33,826 nucleotides of DNA, from contig NZ_FMDF01000069.1 in NCBI RefSeq assembly GCF_900091955.1, positions 1-33,826 of the forward strand, in the 5' to 3' direction. Each line of letters opens with the position of its first letter. Within the stretch, counting starts at the first letter, position 1. The position numbers and the translations under genes are program-made. The notes under the pieces are model-generated. The model saw only the letters and a list, made by a program, of their open reading frames with translations. It did not search any database and had not been told where the DNA came from. Shown piece after piece: positions 32,973 through 33,826 of the stretch. Source of the DNA: Streptomyces sp. Ncost-T10-10d (GTDB lineage: Bacteria > Actinomycetota > Actinomycetes > Streptomycetales > Streptomycetaceae).

Positions 32973-33005
32973 TTGACTGCCCCCACCACGCATCGTCAGT
33001 CTGAC
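32973..33005 (+). promoter_or_regulatory. Promoter with palindrome before the leader peptide
   Basis: TTGACT (32973-32978), an 18-base gap and CAGTCT (32997-33002) may be -35 and -10. The perfect palindrome GTCAGTCTGAC (32995-33005) lies on the -10. The expected transcript would start at or just before ATG 33009, so the leader peptide may be translated from a leaderless mRNA. Confidence 0.4.
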
Positions 33006-33008
33006 GCT

Positions 33009-33089
33009 ATGCCGCCAGAACTCCTTCTCTACGGCCGGGCCCATGTGGATCTGGCCCGCAACGCGAGTGCGCGCTGTCCGGGTGCCTGA
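33009..33089 (+). CDS. Cys-containing leader peptide (uORF) of the flavin reductase gene
   Basis: The 26-codon frame starts MPPELLLYGR, continues AHVDLARNASARCPGA and stops at TGA 33089, 43 bases before the flavin reductase ATG. The pattern R-x-HVDL-x-R-x-x-S-A-x-C is that of the short putative leader peptides found before sulfur-metabolism and related genes in Streptomyces. There translation of the late Cys codon is thought to sense cysteine supply. Here the codon is TGT, two thirds along. The role is inferred from this pattern and position. Confidence 0.7.
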   Translation: MPPELLLYGRAHVDLARNASARCPGA

Positions 33090-33132
33090 GCAACCACGGC
33101 CCCGTACGCCTCCTCCGCAGAAGGACACCTCC

Positions 33133-33639
33133 ATGACGGCTTCGCCCGAGCTCGGCACCTCCCGCACGGCATCCCCCGAACTCCTCCGCTCGGTTTTCCG
33201 GCAGCACGCCGCCGGTGTGGCAGTGATCACCGCCGCAGGTGACCGGCCGGTCGGATTCACCGCAACCTCTCTCAACTCCGTCGCCGCCGAGCCGCCGCTG
33301 ATCTCCTTCGGTGTGGGGACCTCGTCCTCCAGCTGGCCGGTCGTGGCCGAGGCCGAACACATCGGCGTCCACATACTCGGCGAGCACCAGCAGGAGCTGG
33401 CCGCCACCTTCGCCCGCAGCGGCGCCGACCGGTTCGGCCCGTCCACCTATTGGCGCAGTGGGCCCGAAGGTGTGCCGGTGCTCGACGGTGTGCTGGCGTG
33501 GCTGGTCTGCCGCGTGGTGGCCCGGGTTCCGGCGGGAGACCACCGGATCGTGATCGCGGAGGCCGTGGTCGGCGACCCGGCCGGAGGCGGTCGCCCGCTG
33601 CTGTATCACCAGGGCCGTTTCACCGCTCTGCGGGACTGA
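33133..33639 (+). CDS. Flavin reductase-like, FMN-binding split-barrel protein
   Basis: The 168-residue protein has the HpaC/flavin_reduct fold: LLRSVFRQHAAGVAVITAAG, PVGFTATSLNSVAAEPPLIS with the FMN phosphate-binding FTATSLNSV, IGVHILGEHQQELAATFAR and IVIAEAVVGDP, and the closing PLLYHQGRFTAL. It reduces FMN or FAD with NAD(P)H, usually to feed a monooxygenase. The ATG at 33133 follows AGAAGGA; upstream readings are the leader region. The Cys leader peptide 43 bases upstream suggests control by cysteine or sulfur supply, as for sulfonate-using flavin systems. No partner oxygenase lies inside the window. Confidence 0.9.
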   Translation: MTASPELGTSRTASPELLRSVFRQHAAGVAVITAAGDRPVGFTATSLNSVAAEPPLISFGVGTSSSSWPVVAEAEHIGVHILGEHQQELAATFARSGADRFGPSTYWRSGPEGVPVLDGVLAWLVCRVVARVPAGDHRIVIAEAVVGDPAGGGRPLLYHQGRFTALRD

Positions 33640-33688
33640 GAACTCCCAAGCGGCACAAGGGCGCCGCACGTTGGCCAGATCACAGTTC

Positions 33689-33698
33689 CAAGCGCTTG
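33689..33698. promoter_or_regulatory. Perfect palindrome near the right edge
   Basis: CAAGCGCTTG is a perfect 10-base palindrome in the gap after the flavin reductase gene, followed by an A/T-rich stretch (TAGTAATATT, near 33728-33737). It could be an operator for a gene beyond the window. Confidence 0.3.
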
Positions 33699-33815
33699 CT
33701 CATGGGGGAAGCACTGGGTGTACTGGCTAGTAATATTTCCTTCGGAGCGTCGGTCGCCCCGACCGGAAACCGCCCCATCAGGCGCCTATGCTGCGTGCAA
33801 CAAGGCAGCCCAGAA

Positions 33816-33826
33816 ATGACGATGCA
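33816..33826 (+). CDS. Possible first codons of a gene beyond the edge
   Basis: ATG at 33816 follows a purine-rich CAAGGCAG stretch and a possible -10 TATGCT (33787-33792). Only three codons are inside the window, so this is a weak guess. Confidence 0.2.

Noticed and set aside
1..33826. CRISPR arrays, tRNA or rRNA genes, complete insertion sequences or att sites
   Set aside because: I saw no repeat-spacer arrays, no cloverleaf or rRNA-like sequence, and no paired terminal repeats; the only mobile element is a fragment.

Overview
The window is very GC-rich, with GTG and TTG starts, 4-bp start/stop overlaps, AGGAGG-type ribosome sites and many actinobacterial families (HxlR, DUF5134, DUF6421, LVIVD/DUF305, a Cys-containing leader peptide). 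It looks like chromosomal DNA of a Streptomyces species. I saw no rRNA, tRNA or CRISPR array.

Positions 1-7603 are accessory in character. A tight leftward operon encodes a TIR-domain protein, a membrane pseudokinase with an outside PQQ-type beta-propeller, a small helical protein, and a STAND NTPase with WD40 repeats that runs off the left edge. Three of the four proteins carry the same short Gly-Gly...Tyr-x-Ala-Gly/Ala-Arg-Asp motif: at the C-terminus of the TIR and small proteins, and at the N-terminus of the NTPase. This is the arrangement expected if the motif joins effectors to an NLR-like receptor, so I propose a conflict or abortive-infection defence system. Two reading-frame breaks mean it is either decaying or contains sequence errors. 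A divergent XRE regulator with a clear palindromic operator, then a decayed IS701-type transposase, lie at its right border.

Positions 7604-15167 hold a sugar module: lipoprotein binding protein, double ABC ATPase and two permeases (closest in type to the YtfQ/YtfR/YtfT/YjfF galactofuranose system), a LacI-family regulator and an aldose 1-epimerase. A LacI-like palindrome lies on the promoter. An 11-bp hairpin after the binding-protein gene probably sets unequal expression.

Positions 15380-21664 contain a hot-dog thioesterase, a divergent NAD(P)-binding protein/HxlR pair, an ArsR regulator convergent with an FprA-like ferredoxin-NADP reductase, a divergent DUF305 lipoprotein and secreted LVIVD-repeat propeller, a strong bidirectional terminator, and a 59-residue conserved-looking small protein.

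Positions 21734-24789 form a leftward membrane/phosphatase group: DUF5134, M56 peptidase, PAP2 phosphatase and HAD hydrolase. Then come VOC, GNAT and glycerophosphodiesterase genes.

Positions 27484-30733 are a compact operon of DUF6421, SDR and threonine-aldolase-type genes, followed by a leaderless transglutaminase-like gene, a relic of a B3/4-domain gene, a PlsC-type acyltransferase, a thioredoxin, and a 26-codon leader peptide ahead of a flavin reductase.
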